64,000 nt of DNA from Sulfuricystis multivorans (GTDB lineage Bacteria > Pseudomonadota > Gammaproteobacteria > Burkholderiales > Rhodocyclaceae), in assembly GCF_003966565.1 (NCBI RefSeq), contig NZ_AP018718.1, forward strand, positions 1,860,001-1,924,000. The letters run 5' to 3'. The position numbers were made by a program, and so were the translations under genes. Within the stretch, counting starts at the first letter, position 1. Each line of letters begins with the position of its first letter. Under the pieces are notes generated by a model. It had not been told where the DNA came from, searched no databases, and worked only from the letters and a program-made list of their open reading frames with translations. Of this stretch, positions 23,203 through 32,157 are shown in pieces.

Positions 23203-24453
23203 TTAGCCGGCAAGGCGCTCGTCGAGCCACTCGATCCAGTGCTTGATCGGCACCGCGGTGCCGGCGGCCAGATGCGCGATGCAGCCGATGTTGGCGCTGG
23301 CGATCATTGCGGGCTGGCCAGCGAGCAAGGCCGCGAGCTTGCGGCCGCGCAGACGCTGCGAGAGCTCCGGCTGCAGAATCGAATAGGTGCCGGCCGAGCC
23401 GCAGCAGAGATGGGCATCGGCGACCGGCGTCAGATCGAAACCGGCGGCGGTGAGCAGCGCTTCGACCACGCCGCGCAGTTTCAGGCCATGCTGCAGGCTG
23501 CACGGCGCGTGGAAGGCCATCTTGTGCCGTCCCCATGTTGGCAAATGAGGCGCCGAGTTTTCGAGCAGCTTCAGGAGGGCATCCTTTTCCGCGGCGACGA
23601 CCTCGGCTATGTCGCGCGCCAGCGCGCCGACGCGGGATGCCTTCGCCGCATAGGCCGGATCGTCCTGGAGCAGATGACCATAGTCCTTGACCTCGACGCC
23701 GCAGCCGGAGGCGGTGATGACGATGGCCTCGGCACCGGCTTCGAGATGAGGCCACCAGGCATCGATGTTGCGCCGCGCATTTTCGCGCGCGCCTTCGGCA
23801 TCCCCCAGATGGAGCCGCACCGCGCCGCAGCAGCCGGCCCCGGCCGCTTCGAACAGGTGGATGCCGAGCCGTGCCAGCACACGCTTTGCCGCGCCGTTGA
23901 TGTTGGGATACATCGACGGCTGGGCGCAGCCGGCCAAGGCCACCATGCGACGGGACTGTGGCGCGACGACCGGCTCCGGCCCGCTCGACGCGATCGGCGG
24001 CACCTTGGCTTTCAAGGCGGAGGGCAAAAAGGGTCGCACCAGCTGCCCCAGGCGCAGCGCGCTGCCGAACAGCCTTGGGCGCGGCAGCCCTTCGCGCAAT
24101 GCGATGCGCATCAGCTTGTCCGCCCCTTGGCGCGGCAGGCGGGCTTCGATGAGCTCGCGGCCGATATCGAGCAAACGCGCGTAGCGTACGCCCGACGGGC
24201 AGGTGGTCTCGCAGGAACGGCAGGTCAGGCAGCGGTCCAGATGCAGGCGCGTCTTTTCCGTCACTTCGGCGCCTTCGAGCAGCTGCTTGATCAGGTAGAT
24301 GCGCCCGCGCGGGCCGTCGAGCTCGTCACCCAGGAGCTGATAGGTCGGGCAGGTCGCGGTGCAGAAGCCGCAATGCACGCACTTGCGGAGAATCGCTTCC
24401 GCTTCGCGGCCCGCCGCGGTGTCGCGAATGAAATCGGCCAGATGCGTTTCCAT
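23203..24453 (-). CDS. glcF: Glycolate oxidase iron-sulfur subunit
   Basis: Electron-transfer subunit of the membrane-associated GlcDEF glycolate oxidase, which turns glycolate into glyoxylate. The 416-aa product has two 4Fe-4S motifs (CVHCGFCTATCP near residue 25 and CLTCRSCETTCP near 75) and two C-terminal CCG domains (CCGAVRLH and CCGSAGTYS). The ATG overlaps the glcE stop by one base (TGATG). It is the last gene of hyi-glcD-glcE-glcF. Confidence 0.95.
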   Translation of the reverse strand: METHLADFIRDTAAGREAEAILRKCVHCGFCTATCPTYQLLGDELDGPRGRIYLIKQLLEGAEVTEKTRLHLDRCLTCRSCETTCPSGVRYARLLDIGRELIEARLPRQGADKLMRIALREGLPRPRLFGSALRLGQLVRPFLPSALKAKVPPIASSGPEPVVAPQSRRMVALAGCAQPSMYPNINGAAKRVLARLGIHLFEAAGAGCCGAVRLHLGDAEGARENARRNIDAWWPHLEAGAEAIVITASGCGVEVKDYGHLLQDDPAYAAKASRVGALARDIAEVVAAEKDALLKLLENSAPHLPTWGRHKMAFHAPCSLQHGLKLRGVVEALLTAAGFDLTPVADAHLCCGSAGTYSILQPELSQRLRGRKLAALLAGQPAMIASANIGCIAHLAAGTAVPIKHWIEWLDERLAG

Positions 24454-25505
24454 CAGAGCTCCGGATAGAGGCGGCCGGGATTGAAGATGCCGCGCGGGTC
24501 GAAGGCGGCCTTGAGGTTCTTGTGCAATGTCAGCAGCGGCGCAGGCAGCGGCGCGAAGGCGCCGATGCGCTCTTTGAGTTCGGGCGGCGCGCGCCACAAT
24601 GTCGCGTGGCCGCCGACGGTAGCCGCCGCGGCGCGGATCATTTCCGCCGGCAGATCGGTTTTCAGCCAGCGCAGGCCGCCGCGCCATTCGATCAGCGACT
24701 CGCCCGGAAGATCGAGCGGCGGCGTGGTCGGCGGCACGGAGAGCCGCCAGAGCGTCTCGGCGGCAAAGAACGGCAGCCGCTGGTCGCGCAAGTCGTCCCA
24801 GAAACCATCATCTGCCGTGTCATCAGCGCCGAGTTTTGCGCATGCCGCCTCGACCGCCGCGCGCGCACCGGCGAGCTTGAGCGTCAGCACACTTTCATGC
24901 CAGGCGCTGGCGACGATCGGCAAGGGTTGCGCCGCCCAACGGTTCAACCGTTCGAGCGCCTCGGCCTGTGAGAGGGCAAACCTCACGGTCGCGACGGCGA
25001 CCGGCCGCGGCATCACCTTCAGCGACACCTCGAGCAACAGCCCCAGCGTACCGAGGCTGCCAGCCATCAGGCGCGCGACGTCGTAGCCGGCGACGTTCTT
25101 CATCACCTGGCCGCCGAAGACCAGTTCATGCCCCTGGCCGTCGATCAGCTTCACACCGAGCAGATAATCGCGCAGACTGCCGGCGCTCACCCGCCGCGGT
25201 CCGGAAAGCCCCGCCGCGACGACGCCGCCGATGGTCGAATCGGCGGAAAAACGCGGTGGCTCGAAGGGCAGGCATTGGCCTTTCTGCGCGAGCACGGCCT
25301 CGATTTCGGCAAGCGGCGTGCCCGCGCGCGCAGTGATCACCAGCTCGCTCGGCTCATAGGCGACGATGCCGCGATGAGCGCGCACCTCGAGCACTTCGCC
25401 GCGCGGCGCGTTGCCATACCAGTCCTTGCTGCCAGCGCCGCGGATGCAAAGCGGGGCCGTGGCGCTCTTCACGTGCTCGATGAATCGTTGGCTCAGATCG
25501 TTCAT
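24453..25505 (-). CDS. glcE: Glycolate oxidase FAD-binding subunit
   Basis: Second flavin-fold subunit of glycolate oxidase, 350 aa. It is an FAD_binding_4 protein with RGAGSKDWYG near the start and PPRFSADSTIGGVVAAGLSGPRR as the central flavin-binding segment (about 83-105). Its ATG overlaps the glcD stop by four bases (ATGA). A copy of the dispersed repeat codes KLGADDTADDG near residue 225, in a variable region. Confidence 0.95.
   Translation of the reverse strand: MNDLSQRFIEHVKSATAPLCIRGAGSKDWYGNAPRGEVLEVRAHRGIVAYEPSELVITARAGTPLAEIEAVLAQKGQCLPFEPPRFSADSTIGGVVAAGLSGPRRVSAGSLRDYLLGVKLIDGQGHELVFGGQVMKNVAGYDVARLMAGSLGTLGLLLEVSLKVMPRPVAVATVRFALSQAEALERLNRWAAQPLPIVASAWHESVLTLKLAGARAAVEAACAKLGADDTADDGFWDDLRDQRLPFFAAETLWRLSVPPTTPPLDLPGESLIEWRGGLRWLKTDLPAEMIRAAAATVGGHATLWRAPPELKERIGAFAPLPAPLLTLHKNLKAAFDPRGIFNPGRLYPEL
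24813..24837 (-). repeat. Dispersed GGCGCTGG repeat, copy 5 (diverged)
   Basis: On the minus strand, AAAACTCGGCGCTGATGACACGGCA, within glcE. It differs from the core by one base (GCTGA for GCTGG) and is the weakest of the ten full-length copies. Confidence 0.5.
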
Positions 25506-26968
25506 CGCGCCGTCCCCGTCAGCCGATATTCGGAACAGCGCCGCGGTGTGGGCACCGCCTTGCCCGGATTGAGCAACCCCTGCGGGTCGAAGGCGGCCTT
25601 CACGGCATGGAAGGCAGTGAGCTCGTCGGGCGTGAACTGCACGCACATCTGGCCGATCTTTTCGATGCCGACGCCATGCTCGCCGGTGATCGTGCCGCCG
25701 ACATCGACCGAGAGCTCGAGGATGCGCGCGCCGAAGGCGGTGGCGCGTTCCAGCTCGCCCGGCCGGTTGGCATCGAACATGATGAGCGGATGCAGGTTGC
25801 CATCGCCGGCATGGAAGACGTTGGCGCAGCGCAGGCCATAGCGCTCGGAGAGCTCGCCGATGCGCGTCAGGACCGTGGCGAGATGCTTCCTCGGGATCGT
25901 GCCATCCATGCACAGATAATCCGGCGTAAGCCGCCCCACCGCCGGAAAGGCGGCCTTGCGGCCGGCCCAGAACAGCAGGCGCTCGGCCTCATTCTGCGAG
26001 ATGCGCAGGCTGCGCGCGCCGGCCTTCTCCAGCACCGTCTTCATCGCCGCGATCTCTTCCTCGACTTCTTCCGGCGTGCCGTCGGATTCGGCGAGCAAAA
26101 TCGCCTCGGCCGAAAGATCGTAGCCGGCATGGACGAAATCCTCGACTGCCGCAGTGGCCGGCTTGTCCATCATCTCGAGCCCGGCGGGAATGATGCCGGC
26201 GGCGATGATGTCGGCCACCGCATTGCCCGCCTGGGTGAGATCGTCGAACGAAGCCATCACCACGCGCGCCAGCTGCGGCTTCGGCGTGAGCTTCACCGTC
26301 ACTTCCAGCACCACCGCGAGCATGCCCTCGGAGCCGATGAGCAGTGCGAGCAGGTCGTAGCCAGGGCTGTCGAACGCCTCCGAGCCGATCTCGACGATCG
26401 TGCCATCGATCAGCGCGATGCGCAGCCTTAGGATGTTGTGCACCGTGAGGCCGTATTTCAGGCAATGCACGCCGCCGGAGTTCTCGGCGACGTTGCCGCC
26501 GATCGTGCAGGCGATCTGCGAGGAGGGATCCGGCGCGTAATAGAGGCCATACGGCGCGGCCGCCTCCGAGATGGCGAGATTCCTCACCCCGGGTTGCACG
26601 CGCGCCGTGCACGCTTGCGGATCGACCGCCAGGATGTGCATGAACTTGGCTAGCGACAGGATCACCCCGCCGGCGACCGGCGTTGCCCCGCCCGAAAGCC
26701 CGGTGCCGGCGCCGCGCGCCACCACCGGCACGCGGTGGCGATGGCAGGCTTTCAGGATCGCGACCACCTGTTCTTCGGTCTCGGGCAGCGTCACCAGCCA
26801 GGGCATCTGACGATAGGCGGTGAGCCCGTCACACTCATAGGGCTTGAGCTCTTCGGGGTGGGTGATCAGCGCGGCGGGCGGCAAAAAGGCCGCCAGCTCA
26901 TGAAGCAGCGCTTCAAGCGCCTCGGCCGGCACTTCGGGCACGTCGGCCGATGATGGGGAATGGCTCAT
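25502..26968 (-). CDS. glcD: Glycolate oxidase subunit GlcD
   Basis: Catalytic FAD-linked subunit of glycolate oxidase. The 488-aa product has the PCMH-type flavin domain with ARGAGTGLSGGATP (about residues 83-96) and PDPSSQIACTIGGNVAENSGG, and the C-terminal oxidase domain with HAGDGNLHP and GGTITGEHGVG. Length is normal. It overlaps hyi by four bases. The operon order gives conversion of glycolate to glyoxylate and then salvage through tartronate semialdehyde. Confidence 0.96.
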   Translation of the reverse strand: MSHSPSSADVPEVPAEALEALLHELAAFLPPAALITHPEELKPYECDGLTAYRQMPWLVTLPETEEQVVAILKACHRHRVPVVARGAGTGLSGGATPVAGGVILSLAKFMHILAVDPQACTARVQPGVRNLAISEAAAPYGLYYAPDPSSQIACTIGGNVAENSGGVHCLKYGLTVHNILRLRIALIDGTIVEIGSEAFDSPGYDLLALLIGSEGMLAVVLEVTVKLTPKPQLARVVMASFDDLTQAGNAVADIIAAGIIPAGLEMMDKPATAAVEDFVHAGYDLSAEAILLAESDGTPEEVEEEIAAMKTVLEKAGARSLRISQNEAERLLFWAGRKAAFPAVGRLTPDYLCMDGTIPRKHLATVLTRIGELSERYGLRCANVFHAGDGNLHPLIMFDANRPGELERATAFGARILELSVDVGGTITGEHGVGIEKIGQMCVQFTPDELTAFHAVKAAFDPQGLLNPGKAVPTPRRCSEYRLTGTAR

Positions 26969-27738
26969 CGATAGGGTTCCAGCCAGGAGAAACTGTCGGC
27001 AGTCGCGCCGCTCGGCCGATATTCGCAGCCGATCCAGCCGGCATAGCCGAGCGCTTCCAGACGACGAAAGAGAAATGGAAAATTGATTTCGCCGCTGCCC
27101 GGCTCATGGCGGCCGGGATTGTCGGCGATCTGGATGTGGCCGATCTTCGGAAGCCACCGTTCGAGGGTGGCGGCGAGCTCCCCTTCCATCCGCTGTGCGT
27201 GATAGACGTCGTATTGCAAAAAGAGGTTCTTGCTGCCTACCGCGTCGATGACTTCCATCGCCTGGGCCGTCGTCGCGATCAGAAAGCCCGGCACATCGCG
27301 GGTATTGAGCGGCTCCAACATCAGCCGGATGCCGGCGCGCTGCGTCACCGCGGCAGCGAAGGCGAGGTTGTCGATCAGGGTTTCGATCGCCTTGGCGCGA
27401 TCACCCTCCGGAATGCCGGCCAGGCAGTTGAGCCGCGTGCAGCCGAGGGCCTCGGCATATTCGATCGCCAGACCGACGCCGTCCTGGAACTCGGCCTTGC
27501 GGGAAGGCTGGCAGGCTAGCCCGCGCTCACCAGCCGCCCAGTCACCTGCCGGCAGATTGAACAGCACGACCTCGACGTTGGCAGTGAGCGCCACTTCGAC
27601 CAGCGCGGCCTTCTCGTGCGCATAAGGGAAGTGGAACTCGACGCCAGCAAAACCCGCGCGCGCTGCCGCCGCGAATCGGTCGAGGAAGTCGTGTTCCTGA
27701 AACAGCAGGGACAGATTGGCGGAAAACTGGAGGGGCAT
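26965..27738 (-). CDS. hyi: Hydroxypyruvate isomerase
   Basis: A 257-aa xylose-isomerase-like TIM barrel that interconverts hydroxypyruvate and tartronate semialdehyde. Typical stretches are NLSLLFQE, FPYAHEK, MLEPLNTRDVPGF, LQYDVYHAQRMEG and GYAGWIGCEYRP. It heads the glycolate operon, and its stop overlaps the glcD start (ATGA). Glyoxylate carboligase and tartronate semialdehyde reductase, the usual pathway partners, are not in the window. Confidence 0.93.
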   Translation of the reverse strand: MPLQFSANLSLLFQEHDFLDRFAAAARAGFAGVEFHFPYAHEKAALVEVALTANVEVVLFNLPAGDWAAGERGLACQPSRKAEFQDGVGLAIEYAEALGCTRLNCLAGIPEGDRAKAIETLIDNLAFAAAVTQRAGIRLMLEPLNTRDVPGFLIATTAQAMEVIDAVGSKNLFLQYDVYHAQRMEGELAATLERWLPKIGHIQIADNPGRHEPGSGEINFPFLFRRLEALGYAGWIGCEYRPSGATADSFSWLEPYR

Positions 27739-27747
27739 GGGAAAGGA

Positions 27748-28779
27748 TTATCCCAGAGCCAGCGCAGCCACGTCGTGCGACAACGCTTCGACGGCCTGAT
27801 CATCCACCGCCAGCAGCCGGCGGGCAACATGCTCGAAATGCTCGGCGCCGCGCCGGATCATCGCCGGCAGTGCCGTCTTCCCAGCGCCGACTTTCGCAAT
27901 CTCGAAGCCTGCCAGCGCCGGCCACAGCGCGCGGCGCATGCCGTCGAGGTTGGCGAGCCAGAACAGCAGCGACGGCCAGGCTTCGCGTTCGAGCAAGGTC
28001 GGCAGGGTGACGAGGCTGTCGGCGAGGTGGTCGCGCACCGCACGCATCAGGATTTCGGCGCGGCGGGAGCTGCCGCAGGCGAGGCGTTCTTCCCAGCCCG
28101 CGCCCAGCAGCCGTCCGGCGGCATGCTCGCCGCACTCATGCAGGATCGCGGTTTCGAGTTCGGCTGCGAGCATGCGCTCGAGCGCGGCGTGGGGATCGGT
28201 TTCGAAACCATGCGCCGCCAACGCCTCGGCCATCGGCCCGGGCGAGCGCTTCATCATCCAAGCCTCGGCCTTTTCCCACAGCCACTGGCGCAGCGCCTCG
28301 CTTCGCACGAACGCGGTATCGCCCTGCAACGCAGCGGGCAACGCACCCAGATCGCGCGCATGCTCGCGGCCGCTGACCAACACGGTCAGCCCGTCGCGCA
28401 CCTCATGGCGCTCGAGCTCGCCGAGAAAGAAATGCGGCCGGCCGAAACGGCCGACACCTGCGCCATAGACGAGGCCGTGCGCTGCCAGCAGATGGTTGAT
28501 CGCCGCGACCTCGAACGGGGCAAATTCCTCGTCGCCGACCGGCAGGGGAGCGAAATCCTCGCCTTCGAGCGTTTCCCAGAGCGCCTCGCGGGCATTCAGC
28601 CAGGCGCCCACCGCGGCACGCTCGAGCGGCGCGCCCGGCGCGATGCCCGCCTCCCAGCGGTAGAACTCGCGCATCGCCAACAGATACGTGCACAGCGTCA
28701 TGCCGCGCGCATGGCGGGCGTCGGCGATGTGGCAGTTCTTCTGCACGGCGGCGACGAGGCGGTCGAAATCGGGGATCAT
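27748..28779 (-). CDS. Conserved hypothetical protein, Sfum_1244-like
   Basis: A 343-aa soluble, mostly helical protein without signal peptide. I recognise the start MIPDFDRLVAAVQKNCHIAD as that of a conserved betaproteobacterial family (Sfum_1244 type) of unknown function; this identification is from memory and moderate. The C-terminal part contains KVGAGKTALPA, coded by the dispersed repeat, and should not be read as a nucleotide-binding P-loop. It overlaps the 148-aa gene upstream by four bases and ends 9 bp before hyi. Confidence 0.75.
   Translation of the reverse strand: MIPDFDRLVAAVQKNCHIADARHARGMTLCTYLLAMREFYRWEAGIAPGAPLERAAVGAWLNAREALWETLEGEDFAPLPVGDEEFAPFEVAAINHLLAAHGLVYGAGVGRFGRPHFFLGELERHEVRDGLTVLVSGREHARDLGALPAALQGDTAFVRSEALRQWLWEKAEAWMMKRSPGPMAEALAAHGFETDPHAALERMLAAELETAILHECGEHAAGRLLGAGWEERLACGSSRRAEILMRAVRDHLADSLVTLPTLLEREAWPSLLFWLANLDGMRRALWPALAGFEIAKVGAGKTALPAMIRRGAEHFEHVARRLLAVDDQAVEALSHDVAALALG
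27871..27894 (-). repeat. Dispersed GGCGCTGG repeat, copy 6
   Basis: On the minus strand, GAAAGTCGGCGCTGG then GAAGACGGCA. It codes KVGAGKTA, which imitates a Walker A motif by chance. Confidence 0.7.
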
Positions 28780-29222
28780 GATCGTGGCGGGCCGCGCTTG
28801 CGGATCTGCCAGTGGCTGATGCCCTGCACGATGCGCGAGAACGGCAGGTTTTCCAGCGCGCCGTATTCGGCCTGGGCGCGCATGACGAGCTTTTTCACGT
28901 CGGGGGCAAGAGCCTCGGGATCGAGCAGGTCTTTCAGGCCGATGAGACCGCCGCACTGCACCTTCATCATCATCGCGTGCGGCAGGATGCGCTGCGTATC
29001 CTTGACCTTCAGCGCGAAGGCGGCGTTCTGGCGCAAAAGCAGCAGCAACTGGCCGCAGGCAGCGCGCACCAGCGGGTCGCGGCAGGCAAACATCTCGCGC
29101 TCGGCCAGCAGCGCGCGCGAAGCCGCCTCGCAAGCCGCCACCCGGCTAAGCAACGCCTTCTCGAACACGCAGGGCAGCGGGTTGATCTGCTGGCGCGTTA
29201 TCCGGTAGCTTTGCTCGTCCAT
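28776..29222 (-). CDS. Conserved hypothetical protein (148 aa)
   Basis: Not recognised beyond being conserved next to the preceding gene. The 148-aa product is predicted helical and soluble, with cysteines at PLPCVFE, ACEAAS, FACRDP, ACGQLL and VQCGGLIG. No metal-binding pair is obvious. The stop overlaps the next start (ATGA). It starts after a short gap from the 76-aa gene. A core-only match to the dispersed repeat (TCGGCGCTGG at 29222-29231) overlaps its start codon. Confidence 0.7.
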   Translation of the reverse strand: MDEQSYRITRQQINPLPCVFEKALLSRVAACEAASRALLAEREMFACRDPLVRAACGQLLLLLRQNAAFALKVKDTQRILPHAMMMKVQCGGLIGLKDLLDPEALAPDVKKLVMRAQAEYGALENLPFSRIVQGISHWQIRKRGPPRS

Positions 29223-29240
29223 CGGCGCTGGTTTTGCCGC

Positions 29241-29471
29241 CTACCAGTCGTCGCCGGTCAGCGGCTCGGCCGGCCGCACGGTGTTGAGCGCCTCTTCGGC
29301 CTGGAGCTCGTTTTCGCCGAACACCACCTGGATCTTGCACTGGGTCAGATCGGTGGTCTTGCGCATTTCCTTCGCGGCGGCGGAGGCGTCCTTGAACTTG
29401 GCGAACTCGGTGAGCTTTTCGAAATTCTTCACCGGGCCGACCTGGGTGATGCGGTAGATGTAGTAAGGCAT
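29241..29471 (-). CDS. Conserved small protein (76 aa)
   Basis: Function unknown. MPYYIYRITQVGPVKNFEKLTEFAKFKDASAAAKEMR describes its N-terminal half (residues 1-37). One strand-rich segment (CKIQVVFGENELQAEE) follows. It has no signal peptide or membrane helix. It belongs to a family of small proteins found mainly in betaproteobacteria. The start has only a weak ribosome site, but the tyrosine-rich start matches my memory of the family. Confidence 0.7.
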   Translation of the reverse strand: MPYYIYRITQVGPVKNFEKLTEFAKFKDASAAAKEMRKTTDLTQCKIQVVFGENELQAEEALNTVRPAEPLTGDDW

Positions 29472-29488
29472 GGCATCCCTTGGCTTGG

Positions 29489-29866
29489 TCAATCGACGTA
29501 ACGTTTTGCCGCTTTTCTGCGGCCGGGCTTGGATTTCTGGATGATCACCCCCTTGATGACCGAAAGGTCGGGGATGCTCGCCGTCGGATACTTGGGGTTC
29601 AAGGGGCGCAATTTCCAGCCCCCGGGGCCGCCGACGAGCTGGCGGAAGATCCATTCGCCATCGAGCCAGGCCATCACGAAGGAGCCGTCCTTCGCCAGCC
29701 CCTCGGGCTCGACGACGATGATCTCGCCCTCGACGAATTCCGGCTCCATGCTGTCGCCGAGCACCATCAGCGCGAAGGGTTCCGCGCCGCTACAATGGTC
29801 GAGCGCGGCATCGGTTTCGTTCTCCCCGACGACGGGAATCGGGAAGGCTTTCTTGATTTCGTTCAT
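29489..29866 (-). CDS. LexA/S24-like peptidase-fold protein, probably inactive
   Basis: A 125-aa protein that consists of the S24 (LexA C-terminal) fold alone. The nucleophile region is intact (VLGDSMEPEFVEGEIIVV), but the position of the catalytic lysine is Arg (EWIFRQL aligns with LexA EVTVKRL). No HTH domain precedes it. It is therefore unlikely to cleave itself and cannot bind DNA in the LexA way. The ATG at 29866 overlaps the upstream stop by four bases; an ATG at 29875 is an alternative. It might cleave in trans or bind a repressor. Confidence 0.8.
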   Translation of the reverse strand: MNEIKKAFPIPVVGENETDAALDHCSGAEPFALMVLGDSMEPEFVEGEIIVVEPEGLAKDGSFVMAWLDGEWIFRQLVGGPGGWKLRPLNPKYPTASIPDLSVIKGVIIQKSKPGRRKAAKRYVD

Positions 29867-30108
29867 TCGAGCCATCTGACCAGGTAATACAAGCGAAATC
29901 CCTCGGAAGAGCGCGAGGGGCCCATCACTTCGGCGGCGTAAAGGTTCTGCGCCGGATCCTGCCGCTGCAGGGCAACCGCGGCCGAGTCGACCAGCTCGAC
30001 GACGTTTTCTGGAAAACGCTGGCGCTTGGCCTTGCCCGCCCGCACCAGCGCGAAATGCTGTTGCACCAGATGCGGCACTTCCGCATCGAGATAGACGCCG
30101 CCTTTCAT
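29863..30108 (-). CDS. Conserved hypothetical protein (81 aa)
   Basis: Unrecognised 81-aa soluble protein with VYLDAEVPHLVQQHFALVRAGKAKRQ at about residues 5-30 and a C-terminal strand FRLYYLVRW. It overlaps the DsrS-like gene upstream and the S24-like gene downstream by four bases each. This tight chain suggests one operon of DsrS-like, 81-aa and S24-like genes. Confidence 0.65.
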   Translation of the reverse strand: MKGGVYLDAEVPHLVQQHFALVRAGKAKRQRFPENVVELVDSAAVALQRQDPAQNLYAAEVMGPSRSSEGFRLYYLVRWLE

Positions 30109-31130
30109 CCTGCTCCCCTCAACACACGCAGATGGCCAATGATAGGCCTCAATAGCGGTTCGAGATGGCGTCGCATCAACGGCCCCACCGCGGTGGTGCG
30201 GGTCAGGATCGGCGCCGCATCGTCTTGAGACAACCGCGCGAGCGATTCCAGCGCTTGCGCTTCGGCCTCCGGCACCGGCAATGAGGCGGCATCCTGCCCA
30301 GCGGTGAAATAGCGGCCGACGAGGTCGAGCAGCAGATACACCGCCTCGTGCGTCGGCGCCTTGTCGAGCGCCAGCTCGGCCGCCTGCAGAAAGCCTTGCC
30401 CGGCGCCCGAATAGCAGCGCGCCAACAATTGCGCCACCGGGGTAGCGGGCAAGCCTTGCGGCAACGGGCGCGCCGGCTCGGGCGGCAGATCATCGGGCAA
30501 GTGTTCGAGAAAGCCGACCAGATAGTGCGGCCGACGTTTGGCCTTCGCCCACAGCTGCAGGCGTTCTTCCGGCGCCAGCAACCCGGCGGCGAGCGCCACG
30601 CGTACCGTCTGCATCGCGGCGACCGGATCGCTCTCGAAGGGCAGATAGTCGATCAGATGCCGGGTCAGCACCGGCCCCATCTGGCCGTCGCGCACCGCCG
30701 GATGCATCAGCATCACGCGCGCGAGCTCCGTCGTCGCCAGCGACTGTCCGGCCCACCAGGCGCGCCGCGCCAGCTCGTCGGTGAGCCCCGCGGCGTGGGC
30801 GACGGCCAGTACCGCCTCGGGTTCGCCGAGCTTGAGCAGCGCCTCGAGATTCTTCTCGCTCGCCTGCCCCATGCGCGTCCAGCGGCGCAGATAGACCGGA
30901 TAGCCACCCGGCGAGCCGAGCGCGTGCCCGGCGAGCACTTCACGCACGCGCTGGAAGTAACGCTCGGCGCGGCCGATGGGATTGAGCACGATGCGCGCCT
31001 CGCCCTTCGGTGTCAGCGCCCAGAGCGTGCGTGTCCCCTCGTCGATGCGTACCGCATGCACCTCGCCGGCCAAGAGCACGTTGAGGCGCAGGGCGTCTTC
31101 GGGCGCCAACGGATCGCTGGTCGGGATCAT
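30105..31130 (-). CDS. DsrS-like protein (sulfur-oxidation associated)
   Basis: A 341-aa soluble protein. The segment GSPGGYPVYLRRWTRMGQA and the order of helices match my memory of DsrS, the last gene of the dsr cluster in sulfur-storing bacteria, where its role is regulatory or accessory. No catalytic motif is visible. The start at 31130 begins MIPTSDPLAPEDALRLNVLLA, and an upstream extension of the frame looks non-coding. No other dsr gene is present in this window. The call is from resemblance only. Confidence 0.6.
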   Translation of the reverse strand: MIPTSDPLAPEDALRLNVLLAGEVHAVRIDEGTRTLWALTPKGEARIVLNPIGRAERYFQRVREVLAGHALGSPGGYPVYLRRWTRMGQASEKNLEALLKLGEPEAVLAVAHAAGLTDELARRAWWAGQSLATTELARVMLMHPAVRDGQMGPVLTRHLIDYLPFESDPVAAMQTVRVALAAGLLAPEERLQLWAKAKRRPHYLVGFLEHLPDDLPPEPARPLPQGLPATPVAQLLARCYSGAGQGFLQAAELALDKAPTHEAVYLLLDLVGRYFTAGQDAASLPVPEAEAQALESLARLSQDDAAPILTRTTAVGPLMRRHLEPLLRPIIGHLRVLRGAG

Positions 31131-31209
31131 GGCCCGAACATAGCACCGCTCGCCCCGGGTGATGCATGAGGTTTGTTTATGCCGCCATTGCCTGGTCGCC
31201 GGCAGGGTT

Positions 31210-31599
31210 TCACTCGGCGCGCAAGGCGTCGCGCACACGTTCCAAGCGCTTCTTGACCTCCTGGCCGAGCTCATGCACGCCGGGGATGTCGACCAGCTGT
31301 AGGATGGCCGCCGGGTCCATGAACGCCACCACGACGCCGTTCTCGGCTGCGCGCACCACGACGTTGCACGGCAACAGCAAGCCGATGTCAGGATCGGCGC
31401 TGATCGCCTGGTGCGCCAGCGGCGGATTGCAGGCACCGAGAATGCGATAGGGTTTTCCCTCGATTCCCAGCTTCGCCTTCATGGTGGCCTGGACGTCGAT
31501 GTCGGTCAGCACGCCGAAGCCTTCCTGTTTCAGCGCTTCGGTGACCTTGGCCACCGTCGCATCGAAAGGTGCATCGAGAGTGATCGAAAATCCGTACAT
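31210..31599 (-). CDS. DUF302 domain protein
   Basis: A 129-aa protein consisting of the DUF302 fold, with [22 protein letters not shown], the conserved [12 protein letters not shown] and [11 protein letters not shown]. Function is unknown; DUF302 proteins are often coded near sulfur and heme proteins. There is no signal peptide, so it is cytoplasmic. GGAGGAAAT precedes the ATG at 31599. It follows the cytochrome c gene by 31 bp in the same direction. Confidence 0.85.
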   Translation of the reverse strand: MYGFSITLDAPFDATVAKVTEALKQEGFGVLTDIDVQATMKAKLGIEGKPYRILGACNPPLAHQAISADPDIGLLLPCNVVVRAAENGVVVAFMDPAAILQLVDIPGVHELGQEVKKRLERVRDALRAE

Positions 31600-31630
31600 G
31601 GATATTTCCTCCGAATGAGTGGCTTGCTGC

Positions 31631-32125
31631 TCACAAAGTGCGCAGATAAAGCACCAGTTTCCAGACGTCTTCCTGGGAGAGAACCGTCTTGAACGGTGGC
31701 ATCGCACTGTGCACCGGCACACCGCCCTCCAGGATGGTCCAGGCAAGATAAGCATCGCTGGCGATCGGCATCCGCATCGCTACGGTCAGGTCGGCCGGTG
31801 GCGGATCAAGACCCTGCGCAGCCGGGCCGTCGCCACGCCCGGATGTGCCGTGACAGGTCGCGCAATTCTTGTCGAAAAGGGCTTTCCCGGCTTTCAGATT
31901 TCCCTCACTCGCAGCAAGCGGATTGCGTGCCTCGGCATAGGCGGCGTCGACGCCCGTCATCATGACATAGCGATGGCGCACCATCGATACCGCCATCGGG
32001 CCATGTCCCATCATGCCTGGCCCCCTTCCCATGCCCATACCACCTTGCATGCCCATTTGCGCAAATGCCAACGCCGCCACCAAAGCAACACTCGTGGCCA
32101 CCCCCCATAACACTTTCTTCTTCAT
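31631..32125 (-). CDS. Periplasmic monoheme cytochrome c
   Basis: A 164-aa class I cytochrome c with a signal peptide (1-22), CATCH near residues 88-92, and distal Met candidates in MRMP and SAMPPF. Before the heme domain lies a Met/His-rich stretch (residues about 23-55, [12 protein letters not shown] and MMGHGPM) of the kind that binds copper. Its neighbours are a DUF411 protein and DUF302, so copper or sulfur-linked electron transfer is plausible. An AAGGAAAAATC site precedes the start. Confidence 0.87.
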   Translation of the reverse strand: MKKKVLWGVATSVALVAALAFAQMGMQGGMGMGRGPGMMGHGPMAVSMVRHRYVMMTGVDAAYAEARNPLAASEGNLKAGKALFDKNCATCHGTSGRGDGPAAQGLDPPPADLTVAMRMPIASDAYLAWTILEGGVPVHSAMPPFKTVLSQEDVWKLVLYLRTL

Positions 32126-32157
32126 GATTTTTCCTTGGTTGTATCGTCGCGGCACGC

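Noticed and set aside
27871-27894. Walker A ATP-binding motif (GAGKT) in the conserved hypothetical protein
   Set aside because: The peptide is coded by the dispersed repeat and no other P-loop NTPase motif is present.
29222-29231. Further full copy of the dispersed repeat
   Set aside because: Only the 10-bp core matches; the flanks do not follow the profile.
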